64,000 nt of DNA from Bacteroides propionicifaciens DSM 19291 = JCM 14649 (GTDB taxonomy: Bacteria > Bacteroidota > Bacteroidia > Bacteroidales > Bacteroidaceae). Shown here piece after piece: positions 20,265 through 29,298 of the stretch (positions are counted from its first letter, which is position 1; the number at the start of each line of letters is the position of its first letter). The notes under the pieces were generated by a model. The model was not told where the DNA came from. It searched no databases and saw only the letters and a program-made list of their open reading frames with translations. The position numbers and the translations under genes are program-made. The stretch lies in contig NZ_AQWS01000003.1 in NCBI RefSeq assembly GCF_000375405.1, positions 57,386-121,385 of the forward strand. The letters are read 5' to 3'.

Positions 20265-21285
20265 GTTCCAACTCTAAGATTATGGGTAAGTGGTCGCTAA
20301 ATCCACCCAAATAATGCATTCCATTATAGGTTCGGAAAGGTTTAAAGCCACCGAACTTTTCATCTTTGATAAGCAGAAAGGGTAGATTTACAATACGCGC
20401 CTCTTTGGAGGCAGTATGACAAGAAGAACTGTCATCCAATAAACCACCACTAACAATAAGGTGATCAAGAATATCCCAGCTATTTTTATATTTATAAGTC
20501 CCTCTACACCGTTTACGATCGGCCGAAAAAGCCAACATATGATATAAATAATTACGGTCAACTATCTTATCGTTTGGGTTTTGTACGGATAAGATTTTAG
20601 AGATGCTTGTATTCTTTGGATAATCGTTAAAGTCGCCCATAATAATAACCTTAGGGAACATTCGATTAGTCAGAATAGAGTCTGCCTTTGCTCTGAGAAC
20701 TTTACTAACATGAATACGGTTGGGTTCGGATTGTTTTGCCCCACCAAACCTTGAAGGCAAGTGTGCAATAAATAAATCAAGTGTATCCCCTGATACCACC
20801 TGACCTACAATATGCAATAAATCTCTAGTTGCACGCTTCCCAACAGGTAACTCACCAACAGGAATCGACTCAGTAGCTATTAGTTTGAATAAGTCTGGTT
20901 GGTATAGAAGAGCGACATCAATACCTCTAAAGTCGTCGGAATGGGTAACAACATAGCGATAATCCAGATTTCGTAGCCCTGTACGATGAACTAAGTCGTA
21001 AAGTACTGAATCATTCTCAACTTCGCATAAACCAATAAGTGCTGGAGGATTCCACTCGCCCGAGGCTATAATGGCCTTAGAGAGTTGCTGTAACTTCTGA
21101 TAATAGCGGTAACCGTTCCAATGCTTTAGCGAATTAGGGAGAAAATCTTCATCGTTTTTGAGAGTATCATTCTCAACATCAAATAAATTTTCAACATTCC
21201 AGAACAGCACCTGAAAGGATGATTTCTGTTGAGCATTTGCAAGAGAGCAGATTAAGCAAAAAACTGCGACTAAAAGTATTCGCAT
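20254..21285 (-). CDS. Secreted endonuclease/exonuclease/phosphatase-family protein
   Basis: Metal-dependent phosphodiesterase or phosphatase of the DNase I-like EEP fold, exported by a cleavable signal peptide (LLVAVFCLICSLANA). Family motifs are in order: FWNVENLFD (Asn ligand), LIGLCEVEND (catalytic Glu), the His-containing FIAHLPSR segment, IIMGDFNDYP (Asp/Asn) and the C-terminal GGFSDHLPI (Asp-His). The 343-residue length is normal for the Bacteroidales homologues. It is convergent with, and overlaps, the shortened pullulanase-like gene. The substrate is unknown: nucleic acid, nucleotide or phospholipid are all possible. Confidence 0.88.
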   Translation of the reverse strand: MRILLVAVFCLICSLANAQQKSSFQVLFWNVENLFDVENDTLKNDEDFLPNSLKHWNGYRYYQKLQQLSKAIIASGEWNPPALIGLCEVENDSVLYDLVHRTGLRNLDYRYVVTHSDDFRGIDVALLYQPDLFKLIATESIPVGELPVGKRATRDLLHIVGQVVSGDTLDLFIAHLPSRFGGAKQSEPNRIHVSKVLRAKADSILTNRMFPKVIIMGDFNDYPKNTSISKILSVQNPNDKIVDRNYLYHMLAFSADRKRCRGTYKYKNSWDILDHLIVSGGLLDDSSSCHTASKEARIVNLPFLLIKDEKFGGFKPFRTYNGMHYLGGFSDHLPIILELELTY

Positions 21286-21304
21286 AGCTTTGAGGGTATT
21301 GATA

Positions 21305-21335
21305 CAAAAAAAGGCAAGCCTAAAGCCTGCCTTTT
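21305..21335 (-). terminator. Terminator of pepD
   Basis: The stem AAAGGCAAGC/GCCTGCCTTT (one mismatch) lies 22 bases after the pepD stop and is followed on the minus strand by a run of seven T. Confidence 0.8.
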
Positions 21336-21357
21336 TGAGATATATAGAATTTATATT

Positions 21358-22818
21358 TTATTTGGTAGCTGGGATATGCTTTAATACATCAACTAGATGA
21401 TCCCAGAATAGCTCAACAGTAGAAATTTGTAAACGCTCATCAGGAGAGTGAACTCCACGCATTGTTGGACCGAACGAAACCATATCTAAATGTGGGTATT
21501 TATCAAGGAATAAACCACACTCAAGACCTGCATGGATAGCTTTGATTTCAGCGTCCTTATTAAACAGACGCTTATAAGACTCAGCAGTGGCCTCTACAAT
21601 TGCAGAGTGCGGATTAGGTTTCCAACCTGGGTAACCATCACCATGACTTACTCTAGCACCACCAAGCTCGAATGCAGCACGTACAGTATTTGCAATATCA
21701 TCACGAGACGAAAGGATAGAACTTCTTTGGCTAGTTTCAATACGAATCACATGCTCAGGTTTCATCTTGATTGAAGCCAGGTTAGTTGAAGTTTCAACCA
21801 AACCAGGCATATCAAGACTCATCGCTTGCACACCGTGAGGCACAGCATAAATTGTTTTGATAAGCTTATCCATGGTAATTTTGTCAATAGCAAGCTTATG
21901 TGGAGCTTCTGACTCTAAGATAAACTTCATATTAGGCTCAATTGCTCCCAATTCATTCTCGATTTCCGCTGCAAAAATATTTAAGTCTGCACGAACATCG
22001 TGTTTGAATTTTTCGGGTACAGCACAGATAGCGATAGCTTCACGAGCAATAGCGTTGCGCAAGTTACCACCATTTACTTCGCAGAGGTAAAGATCATACT
22101 TCTTATTTAAAAGATGTAAGAAGCGGTTAAGGATTTTATTTGCATTACCCAAACCTAAATGAATATCACCACCAGAGTGACCACCCTTAAGACCTTTAAT
22201 ATCTACTTTGAAGAAGAAATAACCCTGAGGGACCTCAACTGTTTTGTAAGTAAACTCAGCAACTGAATCAATACCACCCGAACATCCGATAAACAATTCA
22301 CCTTCGTCTTCAGAGTCAAGATTGATTAAGATTGAACCAGAAAGCATATTATCAGCCAATTCGAAAGCTCCAGTTAAGCCTGTTTCTTCATCAACAGTAA
22401 ATAAAGCCTCAATAGGACCATGCTCCAAAGAGTTATCGGCTAAGATTGCCAATTGAGTAGCAACTCCAATACCGTTATCAGCACCCAGAGTAGTACCTTT
22501 AGCCTTTAACCAATCTCCTTCAACAAGAGTCACAATAGGATCTTTGAAAAAGTCGTGTTCAACATCGTTGTTTTTCTCACAAACCATGTCAACGTGCGAT
22601 TGAAGAATAGTAGTTTGTCTATTCTCATATCCTGGAGTTGCAGGTTTTAAGATAACAACATTACCTATCTTGTCTTGCTTATATTCTAAGTTGTGTTTTT
22701 TGGCGAAATCCACTAAGTATGCTAGAATTTTCTCTTCATGTTTTGAAGGACGTGGTATTTGGCAAATTTCATTGAAGTAATGAAATAGACCAGCTGGTTT
22801 TAGTTCAGTTATATCCAT
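21358..22818 (-). CDS. pepD: Aminoacyl-histidine dipeptidase (peptidase D, M20 family)
   Basis: Cytosolic di-zinc peptidase that cleaves Xaa-His and other dipeptides, completing peptide breakdown. Metal-binding and catalytic segments are visible: SHVDMVCEKN (His-x-Asp), TTLGADNGIG (bridging Asp), VDEETGLTGAF (general-base Glu plus Glu ligand), NLDSEDEGE, and the C-terminal HAGLECG. The sequence HSGGDIHLGLGNANKIL marks the lid/dimerisation insert of PepD. There is no signal peptide, and the 486 residues match E. coli PepD (485). It is a single-gene unit with its own terminator. Confidence 0.95.
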   Translation of the reverse strand: MDITELKPAGLFHYFNEICQIPRPSKHEEKILAYLVDFAKKHNLEYKQDKIGNVVILKPATPGYENRQTTILQSHVDMVCEKNNDVEHDFFKDPIVTLVEGDWLKAKGTTLGADNGIGVATQLAILADNSLEHGPIEALFTVDEETGLTGAFELADNMLSGSILINLDSEDEGELFIGCSGGIDSVAEFTYKTVEVPQGYFFFKVDIKGLKGGHSGGDIHLGLGNANKILNRFLHLLNKKYDLYLCEVNGGNLRNAIAREAIAICAVPEKFKHDVRADLNIFAAEIENELGAIEPNMKFILESEAPHKLAIDKITMDKLIKTIYAVPHGVQAMSLDMPGLVETSTNLASIKMKPEHVIRIETSQRSSILSSRDDIANTVRAAFELGGARVSHGDGYPGWKPNPHSAIVEATAESYKRLFNKDAEIKAIHAGLECGLFLDKYPHLDMVSFGPTMRGVHSPDERLQISTVELFWDHLVDVLKHIPATK

Positions 22819-22957
22819 GATTAAAAATTTATTGTATTAAGATAAGGCGCAAAGTCCATATCATTTATTAATATCTAAATATAGTTAAATAAACGTTTAT
22901 CGTAGTTTCTTATATGTTTTTCATACTAAAAATGTATGTCCAACTCATTCAAAAGTC

Positions 22958-22965
22958 TATCTTTG
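22958..22965 (+). promoter_or_regulatory. Candidate -7 element for the small membrane protein gene
   Basis: TATCTTTG matches TAnnTTTG. It lies between two possible in-frame ATG codons (22936 and 22987), so a transcript starting here could only use the second, which decides the start of the next gene. Confidence 0.55.
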
Positions 22966-22986
22966 TATTACACAAAAATAATAGAA

Positions 22987-23205
22987 ATGTTTGAGACAAT
23001 CCTTATAACCGTTGCAATACTTGCGCTTTCTTTCGCCTTTCTAGGCATTAAGATGCTATTAGTGAAGGGTGGGAAATTTCCAAACACCCATGTAAGTGGT
23101 AATCCTAAAATGAAAGCTTCAAAAGTTAGCTGTGCACAGTCGCAAGATAGAAATGCACGTAAAGATTCTAAATATGAAGAGTTTGTGGAATCTACCCATA
23201 ACTAG
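22987..23205 (+). CDS. Small single-span membrane protein, conserved-looking
   Basis: From the ATG at 22987 this is a 72-residue protein with one N-terminal membrane helix (FETILITVAILALSFAFLGI) and a short basic tail containing KGGKFPNTHVSGNPKMK and one Cys in VSCAQSQDR. I recall similar short proteins in other Bacteroidota but know of no function; a remote likeness to the NqrM assembly factor is possible but unproven. The upstream in-frame ATG at 22936 is rejected because the -7 element lies downstream of it. It precedes the Skp-like gene by 57 bases on the same strand. Confidence 0.7.
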   Translation: MFETILITVAILALSFAFLGIKMLLVKGGKFPNTHVSGNPKMKASKVSCAQSQDRNARKDSKYEEFVESTHN

Positions 23206-23262
23206 TTTTAGAAACCTATTAAATTTAAACTTGATACAAACGCATAATTCACAAATTAATTT

Positions 23263-23883
23263 ATGAAGACGAAATTAAACTACCTTATTAAAGGACTTTT
23301 TGCTTTTGCTGTAATTGCACTTTTCGTTCAATGTAAAAACGATGGAGCTGCTACGCAAACAGCATCGACTGGTTCTGAAAACCTTTCATTAACTGCTACA
23401 GCAGGTGATATTAAAATTGCCTATGTAGAGATGGATACTTTATTGATGAATTATAACTTCTGGAATGATGTTACAGAAGCTATGATGAAAAGACAAGAGG
23501 ATATGTCTGCTACCATCAATCAAAAGGCTAGAGAACTAGAAAAGGAGTTTAATGAGTTTCAACGAAAGATTGAGAATAACGCCTTCTTAAGCCGTGAGCG
23601 TGCAGAACAAGAACAATCACGTTTGATGAAGAAAAGGAATGATATCGAAGAGCTACAAAACAAATTAGCTCAAGAACTATCTGCTGAGGCACAAAAAAAT
23701 GATTTAGAAATTCGTGATGCTATTGATTCATTTATTCAAGAATACAATAAAGATAAAGGGTACAGCTTTATTATTAGCAATACAGGTAACAACAGCCTTT
23801 TATATGCTAACAAATCATTCAACATCACTCAAGAAATTGTTGATGGATTAAATGCTAAATACTCTTCACCAAATAAGAAATAA
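23263..23883 (+). CDS. OmpH/Skp-like periplasmic chaperone lipoprotein
   Basis: Probable periplasmic chaperone for outer-membrane proteins. The N terminus carries a lipoprotein-type signal (AVIALFVQC). The body has the Skp order: a short beta segment (DIKIAYVEMDTLLMNYNFW), a long charged coiled coil (about residues 75-160, e.g. KARELEKEFNEFQRKIENNA and RAEQEQSRLMKKRNDIEELQ), then YNKDKGYSFIISNTGNNSLL closing the body domain. The 206 residues are slightly long for Skp (about 160 mature) but normal for Bacteroidales members. It is followed by a bidirectional terminator. Confidence 0.88.
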   Translation: MKTKLNYLIKGLFAFAVIALFVQCKNDGAATQTASTGSENLSLTATAGDIKIAYVEMDTLLMNYNFWNDVTEAMMKRQEDMSATINQKARELEKEFNEFQRKIENNAFLSRERAEQEQSRLMKKRNDIEELQNKLAQELSAEAQKNDLEIRDAIDSFIQEYNKDKGYSFIISNTGNNSLLYANKSFNITQEIVDGLNAKYSSPNKK

Positions 23884-23914
23884 GTAAGTTTTATATACAC
23901 AATTACTAATAATC

Positions 23915-23955
23915 AAATAGGCTGCCAAACAATAAAATTGTTCGACAGCCTATTT
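23915..23955. terminator. Bidirectional hairpin terminator
   Basis: AAATAGGCTG(cc)AAACAAT and its imperfect complement ending in CAGCCTATTTT form a long stem between the convergent Skp-like and beta-propeller genes. It has A-rich and T-rich flanks and can serve both strands. Confidence 0.75.
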
Positions 23956-23985
23956 TCATTCACATCAAAAAAAACTAAACGAAAA

Positions 23986-25383
23986 CTAGTTCACTTTAGT
24001 ATCCGTACCAGCAGCAAGTACAACTACAGGGTAATAAGAGTCAAAAGTAATATGATTAATATACTGACCTTTATTGTTTAGGTCGTAAATATGAATTTGA
24101 TTAAAGCCACCTCCCATCACAGGAATAAACAAGCGGTTATTAATATCAATACAAGGTTTTGTCGAAACAGCAGCTATAGCAGACTGAGGATAATACGCAC
24201 CAAAGCCTCTTTTCTCTTCATGGGTTACACCATCTTTAACAAAACGAAGCTTATGTTCTACCTCACGGATAATATCAAACGAAGAATTCAACGTCAGAAT
24301 TCGAGCTGGATAAGTATCAATATCAATAAACTCATTAGAATCTGAACTTTTAGCTTCAACCACTACTTTCACATTATTTTTAAGTTGGCTATCTTTAATC
24401 ATCGAAATCACGCGATAACCCTCGCCCATTTCAACTTCTCTGGCTACTTTTCCATCTGAGTTCAATACAATAATTCTAGAACCATAAGCAAAAGCTACCT
24501 GATCTTCATATCTATAAAAAGGAGCATTCAAAACTTTCTCTGCCGAAAATTCTTCAGAATTACCCAAGACTGCATAATTCTCATCCCACTCACCAGTGAG
24601 TAAATTACCCTTTGTAAACGATCCGTCGAAAGATGACCAGGTTAATATCGTATTACGATCGAGCATAGCAAGCTTATGAAGTGCAACTCTAGGCATTTTG
24701 TGGATTTTAAGCACTTTAAGGGTTTGAGCATCTATTTCAATCAATCGAGATAAATTTTCAGTGTTGGTGTAAGCAGATTGTGCTAGATACAGTCTGTTCT
24801 TATAGATATCCAAATCATCATAGGCACCTTCAAGCTGAAGTTCGTCGTTCAAATTAGGATTTTGATCCAGCAAAATATCATACGAATCGGGGGTTGCCAA
24901 ATCATTATCAATAAACACTAAATGCTTAGATCCATTAGTTCCTGTACTTGAATGGGTAGTAAAGCCAAAAACACCTTTGCTAAATATCCCTGATAGTTTC
25001 GCTACTTTGAGTACTTGAGAATAAGAAGTAGCAGCTGCACGTGTAGTGGGCAAGCTCGAACTAACTGACTCTACTAATCCTACAGATAATTCTCCCGAAC
25101 GTCCTTCTAGAGTTAATTCATTCGATCCCTGACCTACAACTTCATCATCCAAAAGCCATACGATCTCACTAGATCCCTGATTTGCAACATCTACAACAAA
25201 GTGAGACTTTGTCTGGCTAGTAACTTCTATTTCAGAATTAGCAGTAATTTCTTCTCCATTATGTAAAACAGTTTTAAGTGTTACATAATCATTATTGTCA
25301 CTAGGCTGATTTTCCTCTACTTTATCAGAGCACGATGCAAGCACAGAAAGCAGTGTCAATGCACTAAAGAATTGTTTCTTCAT
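23986..25383 (-). CDS. Surface lipoprotein with predicted beta-propeller, function unknown
   Basis: A 465-residue lipoprotein (SVLASC followed by SDKVEE, an acidic stretch favouring surface exposure). Residues about 30-105 resemble an Ig/PKD-like sandwich (HFVVDVANQGSSEIVWLLDD). The rest is repetitive beta sequence in the manner of a YncE/DUF5074-type propeller, with blade-like stretches such as LSRLIEIDAQTLKVLKIHKM and DQVAFAYGSRIIVLNSDGKV. No enzyme motif is visible. Homologues I recall lie near TonB-dependent receptors, but here it stands alone between terminators. A binding or scaffold role is only a guess. Confidence 0.75.
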   Translation of the reverse strand: MKKQFFSALTLLSVLASCSDKVEENQPSDNNDYVTLKTVLHNGEEITANSEIEVTSQTKSHFVVDVANQGSSEIVWLLDDEVVGQGSNELTLEGRSGELSVGLVESVSSSLPTTRAAATSYSQVLKVAKLSGIFSKGVFGFTTHSSTGTNGSKHLVFIDNDLATPDSYDILLDQNPNLNDELQLEGAYDDLDIYKNRLYLAQSAYTNTENLSRLIEIDAQTLKVLKIHKMPRVALHKLAMLDRNTILTWSSFDGSFTKGNLLTGEWDENYAVLGNSEEFSAEKVLNAPFYRYEDQVAFAYGSRIIVLNSDGKVAREVEMGEGYRVISMIKDSQLKNNVKVVVEAKSSDSNEFIDIDTYPARILTLNSSFDIIREVEHKLRFVKDGVTHEEKRGFGAYYPQSAIAAVSTKPCIDINNRLFIPVMGGGFNQIHIYDLNNKGQYINHITFDSYYPVVVLAAGTDTKVN

Positions 25384-25551
25384 TTCTAATTATTTAATAT
25401 TTATTTCGATTCAAATATATTACTTATTACACCATGAAGTCACATATTTCAACAATACTGCCTAGTAATTAAACAATAAAACCAGATATGGTAATCTATA
25501 TTTCTTTAAGATGACATTAAGCAAGAATAAAACATTCATAAATGATTACAA

Positions 25552-25585
25552 TAAAGCCCCATAACATCGATGTTATGGGGCTTTA
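25552..25585. terminator. Perfect palindromic terminator after serA
   Basis: A 34-base perfect palindrome (TAAAGCCCCATAACATCG and its complement) lies 36 bases after the serA stop. It is GC-rich in the stem with T-rich ends on both strands. Confidence 0.85.
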
Positions 25586-25621
25586 TACCTTAAAACTAAA
25601 TAATACAGGAGTTAGATAAAA

Positions 25622-26545
25622 CTAATTGACTTTAAACTCAGTATTTCCTGATAGGAAGAAATCTATTAATTCGCGAGCTGCAGCAATAGCAGCATTATTA
25701 TTGGCTTCAACTGTTTGAGCTCCCATTTTCTTAGGAGTAGCAAAGAATCGAGGAGAAAAGTTGCTAAATTCAGCAAGTCTATCAGGAGCTATGTCAGTCA
25801 AAAACTTAAAGTTAGGCTTTTCTTGAAGCATGTTTAACATTGCTTCCTCATCAAGAATCTCCTTACGGGCAGTATTGATTATAGCACCATCAGCAGGTAG
25901 CAAGCTAAGTAATTCAGCATTAACTACACCTTTAGTCATAGGAGTATAAGGTAAGTGAAGAGATACAATATCAGATTTTCTATAAAGTTCTTCTTCTGAA
26001 CAAACAGGAACAACTCCATTCCTGTAGATAGTCACTGAAGGAGTATAAGGGTCATAGGCCAGAATTTTCATACCAAAGCCTTTGGCAATTCTAGCAACAT
26101 TTACACCTACATTACCAAAAGCATGAATACCGAGGGTTTTACCTTTGAGTTCAGTCCCTGAAACTCCATTGTAGCCATTTCTGGCACCCATAATCAGCAT
26201 TCCAAAAACCAACTCTGCAACAGCATTTGCATTTTGACCAGGAGTATTCATTACAACTACCCCAGCATCATGTGCAGCTTTGATGTCAATATTATCATAC
26301 CCTGAGCCTCCACGAACAATCAGCTTTAGCTTTGACGCTGCCTGAATAATTTCTCTATCTATAATATCACTTCGGACAATTAAGCCATCGAAGTCTACAA
26401 TTTTATCTATCAGCTCATTCTTATCAGTATAGCCTATTAATTGCTCTAACTCGATATCCGCCGATTTTAAAGCTTCTTGCATGGCTTGAACCGCACTCGA
26501 AGCAAATGGCTTCTGTGTAGCCAAGAGCACTTTTATCTTACTCAT
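25622..26545 (-). CDS. serA: D-3-phosphoglycerate dehydrogenase
   Basis: NAD-dependent first step of serine synthesis (3-phosphoglycerate to 3-phosphohydroxypyruvate). The N-terminal segment GLIVRSDIIDREI is followed by VRGGSGYDNIDI (substrate loop). The Rossmann motif GIHAFGNVGVNVARIAKGFG, the catalytic region with the Arg/Glu segment NTARKEILDEEAML, and a C-terminal TPKKMGAQTVEA in place of the usual GAxTxEA complete the fold. The family His is replaced or shifted in this last segment. The 307 residues make it the short form with no ACT domain, so no serine feedback site is present. It lies 21 bases after serC in one operon. Confidence 0.92.
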   Translation of the reverse strand: MSKIKVLLATQKPFASSAVQAMQEALKSADIELEQLIGYTDKNELIDKIVDFDGLIVRSDIIDREIIQAASKLKLIVRGGSGYDNIDIKAAHDAGVVVMNTPGQNANAVAELVFGMLIMGARNGYNGVSGTELKGKTLGIHAFGNVGVNVARIAKGFGMKILAYDPYTPSVTIYRNGVVPVCSEEELYRKSDIVSLHLPYTPMTKGVVNAELLSLLPADGAIINTARKEILDEEAMLNMLQEKPNFKFLTDIAPDRLAEFSNFSPRFFATPKKMGAQTVEANNNAAIAAARELIDFFLSGNTEFKVN

Positions 26546-26566
26546 AATAATCTTTTTAACAGTTAG

Positions 26567-27640
26567 TTATTTAACGTGTTTTTGTTCGAATTCTTTCATC
26601 GCATCAACTAAAACCTGAACACCACTAATTGGCATTGCATTATAGCACGATGCACGGAAACCACCAGTAGTACGATGGCCTTTAATTCCAACAATTCCTT
26701 TAGCTAGAGTAAAGTCTAGAAACTCTTTCTCTAATTCCACATATTCGGGTTTAAAGACAAAGCAAATATTCATTCTTGAACGATCTTCTTTTACAACTGT
26801 TCCTTCAAACATAGCGTTACGCTCAATTTCGTTGTAAAGCAATTCGGCTCTCTCAATAGCTCTATCCTGCATAACCTTTACACCACCCTCTTTCTTAATC
26901 CAGCGTAAAGTTTGAAGAGCTGAGTAAATAGGTAAAGCTGGTGGAGTATGAAACATCGACTCTTTATCTACATGTACTTTATAATCTAGTATAGTAGGAA
27001 TATGACGCTGCATTTTTCCTAAAGCGTCGTTGCGAACAATAATAAATGATAACCCCGAAGGAGCTAAGTTTTTTTGTGCTCCGCCGTAGATACATATATA
27101 TTTGGAAACATCTATAGGACGAGAGAATATATCTGAAGACATATCAGCAATCAAAGGGATCGGAGATTCTATATCTTCTAAGAATTCAGTTCCATAAACT
27201 GTGTTATTGGTAGTATAATGTAAATAATCAGCATCAGCAGGAATGACATAACCTTTTGGAAGGCATTTATACTTTTGATCTTTAGATGATCCAATAACAT
27301 CAACTTCTCCAAAAGCTGCAGCTTCTTGAATAGCTTTATGAGCCCAAGTCCCTGTATCTAGATAAGCAGCTTTAGTCTTTAAAAAGTTGAATGGTACCCT
27401 ACAGAACTCCATACTAGCCCCACCTCCTAATAACAAAACAGTATAGTTTTCAGGAATTGATAATAATTCATGAAATAGCGATCGAGCTTCATCCATTACT
27501 GCTTGAAAGTCTTTCGAACGATGACTAATCTCAAGCACAGACAAACCTGAATCATTGAAATTCAAAACAGCATCAGCTGTTGATTCGATTACCTCACGGG
27601 GTAAAATTGATGGACCTGCATAGAAATTATGTTTTACCAT
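26567..27640 (-). CDS. serC: Phosphoserine aminotransferase
   Basis: PLP enzyme for the second step of serine synthesis (and for the equivalent step in pyridoxine synthesis in some bacteria). SerC signatures are clear: [13 protein letters not shown] at the N terminus, [17 protein letters not shown], the PLP-lysine segment [18 protein letters not shown] (Lys in AQKN), and [19 protein letters not shown] at the C terminus. The 357 residues match the family. It is the first gene of the serC-serA operon. Confidence 0.96.
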   Translation of the reverse strand: MVKHNFYAGPSILPREVIESTADAVLNFNDSGLSVLEISHRSKDFQAVMDEARSLFHELLSIPENYTVLLLGGGASMEFCRVPFNFLKTKAAYLDTGTWAHKAIQEAAAFGEVDVIGSSKDQKYKCLPKGYVIPADADYLHYTTNNTVYGTEFLEDIESPIPLIADMSSDIFSRPIDVSKYICIYGGAQKNLAPSGLSFIIVRNDALGKMQRHIPTILDYKVHVDKESMFHTPPALPIYSALQTLRWIKKEGGVKVMQDRAIERAELLYNEIERNAMFEGTVVKEDRSRMNICFVFKPEYVELEKEFLDFTLAKGIVGIKGHRTTGGFRASCYNAMPISGVQVLVDAMKEFEQKHVK

Positions 27641-27819
27641 GTCTTATTGTTTAATGAAAAAATAGAGTAAAAAGCGAATGTAGCAAAAGGTTTTAATAAA
27701 ACCGAATTAAAACGATCTATTTGACTCAATAACGAAGTATTACTGCTCAAATTGATTTGATTAAGCTTCAAATTAAACCATATTAACAGTAAATAAATTA
27801 CAAGCAAGACATATAGTCA

Positions 27820-29151
27820 TTAATAAGCCTCTTCAATTATAGTTTTCATACCTTTAATTTTTTCGTTGGCACATCTTCTTAAAACAAGCTGAGCAACCTC
27901 GGCTTTTACTGCTACAAACGAAAGATGGTCTTTTACGCTTATTTTCCCTAGTTCGTTTTTTTCCAACTTTGCAACCTTATGCATATATCCAACAATATCA
28001 ATCACATTAAGTTTGTCCTTCTTACCCTTACCGATGTACAGCGTAGTCCAAACCACCTCAGCTGGTGCAGGAGTTGACAGGGGTAAAGGCATCTCTTTTA
28101 CTTCCGCATCAATAAAATCTGGCAACGACTCTTCTTGATGAAGTATTAAATACGATGTTCCTTTGGCTTCCCAACGAGCAGTACGACCATTACGATGCGT
28201 AAATGCATCTTGATCGAGAGGTAAATGGTAGTGAATTACGTGTTCTACTTCGGGAATATCTAAACCACGTGCAGCCAAATCAGTAGCAACAAGAGTAAAG
28301 ACTGATCCATTAGTAAATTTAAATAACGAACGTTCACGCCAATCCTGCTCTAAACCACCGTGAAAAGCAGCACAGGCAACCCCGTTACGTTTCAAAAACT
28401 CAACAGTACGATCTACAGACTCTCTATGATTGCAGAAAACAATAGAAGATTCAGCACCTAAGACACAAAGTAGCTTGAGTAAGGTATCAAGTTTATCCTT
28501 TTGAGGAGATACAACTTTGAGCAAGTCTAGGCGAACTTCCAAATCCTTGTTATCGTCTAAGTAATTTAGCTTTAACACACGATTTACTCCTGTAAACTTA
28601 GGGATTTCATCGGCATCAGTTGCAGAAAGAAGTATTCGACGTCTAAGAGAGGTCATAAAAGCGATAATAGCCGACATGTCTTCTTGAAAACCAAGCTCCA
28701 AAGCCTTATCAAACTCATCTATAATTAGTAATTCTATTGAGTCGGTATTAATATTACCTCGATCAAGATGATCTAAAATTCGTCCTGGAGTACCAATCAA
28801 AATCTCTGGATTACCTGTAAGAAGTGCATTCTTTTCATCTAGTAGTGAATGCCCACCATAAGCACAAAGTACTTGATGTCCCGACTTCATAGAGCTAAAA
28901 ACACGACTAACCTGAAGTGCTAATTCTCTAGAAGGCACTAGAATCAACGTACTTATACCTTTTGATTTGCCTCTATTTTCAAGTTGAATTAAAAGAGGAA
29001 GAAGATAAGCCAAAGTTTTACCTGAACCCGTAGGTGATAAAACAATTAGGTCGCGAATGTCAGTTGCAACACGTATAGTTTCTTGCTGTAAGGGAGTTAG
29101 CTGCTCTATTTGAAGAGCATGCATAGCATCTTTTATTATATCATTATTCAT
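27820..29151 (-). CDS. DEAD-box RNA helicase with DbpA-like C-terminal domain
   Basis: ATP-dependent RNA helicase likely acting in ribosome assembly. Helicase motifs in order: LTPLQQETI (Q motif), SPTGSGKT (Walker A), PSRELALQ, GTPGR, DEFD (motif II, with Phe in place of Ala), LSATD, VFCNHRE, VATDLAARGLDIPEV and HRNGRTAR. The last about 75 residues (from TTLYIGKGKKDKLNVIDIVG) match the DbpA RNA-binding domain, which in E. coli DbpA binds 23S rRNA hairpin 92. Its 443 residues fit DbpA (457). It is a single gene with a -7 element very close to its ATG. Confidence 0.9.
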   Translation of the reverse strand: MNNDIIKDAMHALQIEQLTPLQQETIRVATDIRDLIVLSPTGSGKTLAYLLPLLIQLENRGKSKGISTLILVPSRELALQVSRVFSSMKSGHQVLCAYGGHSLLDEKNALLTGNPEILIGTPGRILDHLDRGNINTDSIELLIIDEFDKALELGFQEDMSAIIAFMTSLRRRILLSATDADEIPKFTGVNRVLKLNYLDDNKDLEVRLDLLKVVSPQKDKLDTLLKLLCVLGAESSIVFCNHRESVDRTVEFLKRNGVACAAFHGGLEQDWRERSLFKFTNGSVFTLVATDLAARGLDIPEVEHVIHYHLPLDQDAFTHRNGRTARWEAKGTSYLILHQEESLPDFIDAEVKEMPLPLSTPAPAEVVWTTLYIGKGKKDKLNVIDIVGYMHKVAKLEKNELGKISVKDHLSFVAVKAEVAQLVLRRCANEKIKGMKTIIEEAY

Positions 29152-29159
29152 ATGTAGTG

Positions 29160-29167
29160 CAAAGATA
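29160..29167 (-). promoter_or_regulatory. Candidate -7 element for the DbpA-like gene
   Basis: TATCTTTG on the minus strand, only 8 bases before the ATG at 29151. Transcription would start almost at the ATG, predicting a very short or leaderless mRNA. No clear -33 element. Confidence 0.45.
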
Positions 29168-29234
29168 CAAAACGAGTTGCGATTACACTTAAACTAGATG
29201 TGCATTTAATTCGCTAAGATTATATGAATAACAA

Positions 29235-29276
29235 ACCGTAGGCAATTATCACAAATGAATGATAAACACCTACGGT
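29235..29276 (-). terminator. Terminator of the methylaspartate operon
   Basis: Two-step hairpin: ACCGTAGG/CCTACGGT outer stem and TTATCA/TGATAA inner stem, 22 bases after the last stop of the operon. The minus strand then reads TTTGTTATTC. Confidence 0.7.
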
Positions 29277-29298
29277 CTTAAACTTTAAAACAACACAA

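Noticed and set aside
20264..21285. Frameshift hiding the missing C-terminal domain of the pullulanase-like gene
   Set aside because: The sequence right after the stop is the coding end of the intact EEP gene on the other strand, so there is no room for a shifted beta domain.
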